Source of the DNA: Sulfitobacter sp. HGT1
Lineage (GTDB): Bacteria; Pseudomonadota; Alphaproteobacteria; Rhodobacterales; Rhodobacteraceae
DNA length: 64,000 nucleotides
NCBI RefSeq assembly: GCF_013282155.1
Contig: NZ_BLWI01000013.1
Coordinates: 107,602 to 171,601, forward strand
Direction: 5' to 3'
Shown here: one piece after another, positions 61,690-64,000 of the stretch
How positions within the stretch are numbered: the first letter of the stretch is position 1
Layout: each line of letters begins with the position of its first letter
Translations under genes and position numbers: made by a program
The notes under the pieces: model-generated
Told to the model about the DNA's origin: nothing
The model's input: only the letters and a program-made list of their open reading frames with translations
The model's database searches: none

Positions 61690-62049
61690 CATCATTGGCA
61701 AAATGCCGCTGAATTTCTGTTGGATCGCCTTCTTATGTGCCGCTTTATGGTTAATTACCGTGATTTGATGGCGCATTGGCACAGTTGCTACCCAAATCAG
61801 ATCGTTGATCTGGATTAACAGAAGTTGGTTGATGACCCTGCCGTAGTAACGAAAGCCTTGGCTCCGGCGACCGATCTTGATTGGTCCACAGACCGGCTCG
61901 CGCCAGAGCAGGCAGTTAACCATGTTTTGACTGCAAGCTCGGATCAGGTTCGCAAACCGATCTACCGGAACAGTGCTGAAAAGTGGAGGAAACATGAGGA
62001 AGAATTCAGGCCAATGACCGAACTGATGAAATCGGCCAAGTTAATCTGA
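61690..62049 (+). pseudogene. Sulfotransferase pseudogene (C-terminal remnant)
   Basis: Three pieces of a sulfotransferase-like protein are seen. KMPLNF (61700-61717) is in one frame. A second frame continues with NYRDLMAHWH and IVDLD. After an in-frame TAA at 61816-61818, where the family normally has Tyr, the same frame reads KLVDDP, DLDWSTDRLAP, SSDQVRKPIYRNSAEKW and FRPMTELM, typical of the C-terminus of bacterial TPR-type sulfotransferases. The gap between KMPLNF and NYRDLM implies an internal deletion and frameshift. An intact gene could once have modified a surface structure. Confidence 0.65.
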
Positions 62050-62101
62050 AATATACCGTCAGGGCCGGTTTTTGGTTTAACCTAGCACTTAACCTGACTT
62101 C

Positions 62102-62737
62102 TTATTTATCCTTGAGGAGGTCATCGAGGGCAGAAGACACATCTTTCAACCGCACGAGCCCGGAATTTGACTGCGATTGGAGGTATTTCAAGACACCGAT
62201 CTTAAGCTCTCTTGTCGACCTCACATCTCTGTCCAGCGGTCTGCTTGCTCTGGCCGCGTCCAAAGGCTGTACTGGCCCAGAAGATTTGTTCTGCCGCGCC
62301 ACGCTTTGTCCCTGCGCTATTTTATAGGCGTTCGCGCCAACGCGTGACGATGAAATCGCAGGGTTGCCCGGATGTGTGCCACAAAGAGCTTCGGTAGGCA
62401 GTGACCCCGCAATCATGCGACCGGAAAGAAAGTTGATTTCCTTCACATCTTGCTGCCAAGTGTAGCTTATGCGCATTGTTCGTCTAGTCATCCGAGTCGT
62501 CGGCCCATTCAATTTCCAGCCCATCTCCTTGTGGGCAGAGTCATATCCTTCGGCGTATCGGATTTGATTGCAAATATTTTCCCACTTTTCGCCACATTCG
62601 CGCCTTAATCGCCATATTTCGATCTCCAAAGTAGGTGATTTTCCGCGATTACAGTCAGTTCGGGAAACATTGTGGTTGGTTGGGGCTTGGGTTTTTGAGA
62701 ATCGGTTTGGTGGGGGAACTGGCGCTGAACCAATCAC
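62102..62737 (-). CDS. Hypothetical protein, poorly supported
   Basis: A 211-residue open frame without recognised family. The central part (WKLNGPTTRMTRRTMRISYTWQQDVKEINFL) and helical C-terminus (RELKIGVLKYLQSQSNSGLVRLKDVSSALDDLLKDK) look protein-like; the N-terminal 40 residues do not. An internal start (for example near residue 72) is possible. It lies between the flagellar island and IS debris and may be a gene fragment. Confidence 0.3.
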   Translation of the reverse strand: MIGSAPVPPPNRFSKTQAPTNHNVSRTDCNRGKSPTLEIEIWRLRRECGEKWENICNQIRYAEGYDSAHKEMGWKLNGPTTRMTRRTMRISYTWQQDVKEINFLSGRMIAGSLPTEALCGTHPGNPAISSSRVGANAYKIAQGQSVARQNKSSGPVQPLDAARASRPLDRDVRSTRELKIGVLKYLQSQSNSGLVRLKDVSSALDDLLKDK

Positions 62738-62785
62738 CCAATCTCAACCATACTCTCCTCTGACATCAGCACTCATGTCAGCGGG

Positions 62786-62947
62786 AACGTAAACCTGGGG
62801 AGCAAGGAGGCCGACTTCAGAGGTGTGACGTTCGTGGTCGTAATGATCGGCGAAGGTCTTGATTTGAGTTTCGTGGTCACCCAGCAGGAAGTAGTTTTTT
62901 ACCAGAATACGGTTCTTCAAAGTTTGATCTTCACTTCTGTGGTAACG
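62786..62947 (-). pseudogene. IS3-family transposase C-terminal fragment
   Basis: The minus-strand frame reads DQTLKNRILVKNYFLLGD, then QIKTFADHYDHER and LAPQVYV, matching the C-terminal part of rve-type (IS3-group) transposases after the last catalytic Glu. The rest of the transposase is missing. Confidence 0.65.
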
Positions 62948-62977
62948 ATGAGCCAAAAACACTCTCTTATCAAACAC

Positions 62978-63384
62978 CGCTATTTGGCCACGTAGGCGTT
63001 GACGTTTGATAGTTTATATTATCGGGCGTTTGGGCCAGTTTGGGTGTTGTCACATAGACCATCTCAGGTTGCCGTTTGCAGCATTTGTAAGGGGCGAATT
63101 TTGATGAGCGCCTCATTTATCCGCTAGAAACGGCGTCGGCTTCCACGTGAAGTTATCTGCCAGCCAGTTTGGTCTCTGCTGCCGTTTTAATCCCAGCCTT
63201 CGGGAAGTTTGAAGAGATGTCTATCACACAAGGCGCTCAACAATCGGACCGTGACCAGCCATTTGTCTTTCTGAAAGCGTAAAAGGGCAATGCAAGAATA
63301 TCGGTTACCCGAAAGCTGCAGTGGACCCGTCGCGGTTTGATGCCGCTCCTTTGATAGCATTTACTGCAACAAAGGAGATTGACT
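62978..63384. other. Non-coding spacer with likely IS left end
   Basis: No supported gene. The last ~60 nt before the ATG at 63385 probably belong to the left end of the IS3-type element (GGACCCGTCGCGG region near 63328), with AAAGGAG upstream of the start codon. Remaining sequence is unassigned. Confidence 0.35.
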
Positions 63385-63660
63385 ATGGGACTGAAACGGA
63401 CGGACGAATTTCGCCAGGATGCGGCGCGTATCGCATTGACCAGCGGGCTTACACGCAAGCAGGTCGCTGACGATCTTGGTGTTGGGATGTCGACGCTGAA
63501 CAAATGGATCACAGCGCATCGAGACACGGGTGTGTTGTCGAAAGATGATTTGGATCTCGCCAAAGAGAATGATCGGCTTCGGCGCGAGAACCGTCTTCTC
63601 AAGGAGGAGAGGGACATCCTAAAAAACCGTTCCGGGTTGGGGCCCGCTTGTGCGCGGTAG
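63385..63660 (+). pseudogene. IS3-family transposase OrfA, truncated by IS110-type insertion
   Basis: The 91-residue frame begins MGLKRTDEFRQDAARIAL, has the helix-turn-helix SGLTRKQVADDLGVGMSTLNKW, and the leucine-zipper end LRRENRLLKEERDILK. Intact OrfA continues with KAT-type residues and a -1 frameshift into OrfB at an A-rich slippery site. Here, after CTAAAAAA, the sequence changes to unrelated DNA and the frame stops soon after. OrfB is absent; an IS110-family element begins in this DNA. Confidence 0.75.
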
Positions 63661-63867
63661 AAACAGCCTGTGCTACAGTCGCGCCATGAAGGGGAGCGGC
63701 CGTTCGCTTATTGGTGGTCCGTCTGAGGGCGGAACCCCGTTAAAAAACGTGGTCCATGGGTTGATGCGAACTTGAGAGTGGTGACGCTGCTTTGGCAGTG
63801 ATCCCGGTTAGGAAGATGACGGATTTGCATAGCCCACGCCCTTCTGTTGCCAACAGGAGGATAGACA
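63618..63867 (+). mobile_element. Left end of IS110-family element with non-coding leader (candidate bridge RNA)
   Basis: Between the broken IS3 orfA and the IS110 transposase ATG lie about 250 nt without a gene. In IS110-group elements the left non-coding end encodes the structured bridge RNA that pairs with target and donor DNA. Self-complementary stretches (for example GGTCCGTCTGAGGGCGGAACC and TGCCAACAGG-type segments) are present, but no full fold was computed. The left boundary near 63618 is estimated from where OrfA similarity ends. Confidence 0.45.
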
Positions 63868-64000
63868 ATGGCAAAGCAAAAGACCCGCAAGATTCCTACG
63901 ATTGAGACTGTGAACATTGGCGCTGCCGCCGTTGATATTGGTTCACGCGAACACATGGCGGCTGTAAACCCAGAGGTGACAGACTCACCGGTGCGCGCGT
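63868..64000 (+). CDS. IS110-family transposase, 5' part (runs off window)
   Basis: The ATG at 63868 is preceded by AGGAGG (63855-63860). The frame reads MAKQKTRKIPTIETVN and then AAAVDIGSREHMAAV, the N-terminal RuvC-like motif (catalytic Asp in DIGSREH) of IS110-family DEDD transposases. The frame remains open to the window end, so only about 44 residues are visible. Confidence 0.8.
   Translation, partial: MAKQKTRKIPTIETVNIGAAAVDIGSREHMAAVNPEVTDSPVRA

Overview
The window looks like part of a large extrachromosomal replicon (plasmid or chromid) of a marine roseobacter-type alphaproteobacterium (Rhodobacterales). The basis is a complete repABC operon with its counter-transcribed RNA, alphaproteobacterial flagellar genes (flaF, flbT, DUF1217, motE, ftcR, a MucR-type regulator), CtrA-like boxes in front of flagellar operons, and the DUF1403/ScpB/integrase trio that I recall from Rhodobacteraceae plasmids. 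No rRNA, tRNA or CRISPR array was seen. All assignments come from reading the sequence; no database search was run.

Layout. (1) 1-4.84 kb: accessory block with a divergent ribbon-helix-helix gene and a four-gene plus-strand operon: two unknown proteins, a zinc-cluster/GIY-YIG-like protein, and a soluble AAA+ protein fused to an M41 (FtsH-type) metalloprotease. This is the best candidate for an undescribed system. (2) 4.84-6.5 kb: non-coding DNA with strong hairpins, an array of TGTGACA/TGTCACA heptamers around a Z-DNA-like GT tract and AT-rich DNA, then a frameshifted IS6-type transposase remnant. (3) 6.5-10.6 kb: a polytopic permease and an RTX/Hint secreted protein. (4) 10.98-13.69 kb: ScpB homologue, DUF1403 protein and tyrosine recombinase, with a dif-like dyad at the recombinase start. 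(5) 14.1-18.1 kb: repABC with parS-like repeats, ctRNA and an AT-rich putative oriV inside repC. (6) 18.3-22.1 kb: a large histidine kinase with a PhnD-like sensor and a single-domain response regulator. (7) 22.1-61.5 kb: a nearly complete flagellar island. (8) 61.5-64 kb: decaying DNA: a sulfotransferase pseudogene, IS3-family remnants and the 5' end of an IS110-family element running off the window.

How the parts work together. The island encodes the MS ring and C-ring (FliF, FliG, FliM, FliN), the export apparatus (FlhA, FlhB, FliP, FliQ, FliR, FliH, FliI, perhaps a FliJ-like protein), rod, P/L rings and hook (FlgB, FlgC, FliE, FlgF, FlgG, FlgA, FlgH, FlgI, FlgJ, FlgD, FlgE, FliK, a lytic transglycosylase), hook-filament junction proteins (FlgK, FlgL, a FlgN-like chaperone), one short flagellin with FlaF/FlbT, and the stator (MotA, MotB, MotE, two FliL-type proteins). 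Regulators are carried too: a MucR-type zinc-finger protein, two OmpR-like regulators with degenerate receiver domains (one FtcR-like), and an RpoH-like sigma factor heading the fliK-flgD operon. Five TTAA-N7-TTAA boxes in flagellar control regions suggest that host CtrA controls the island. No chemotaxis genes, fliD, fliS, flhF/flhG or fliO were recognised in the window.
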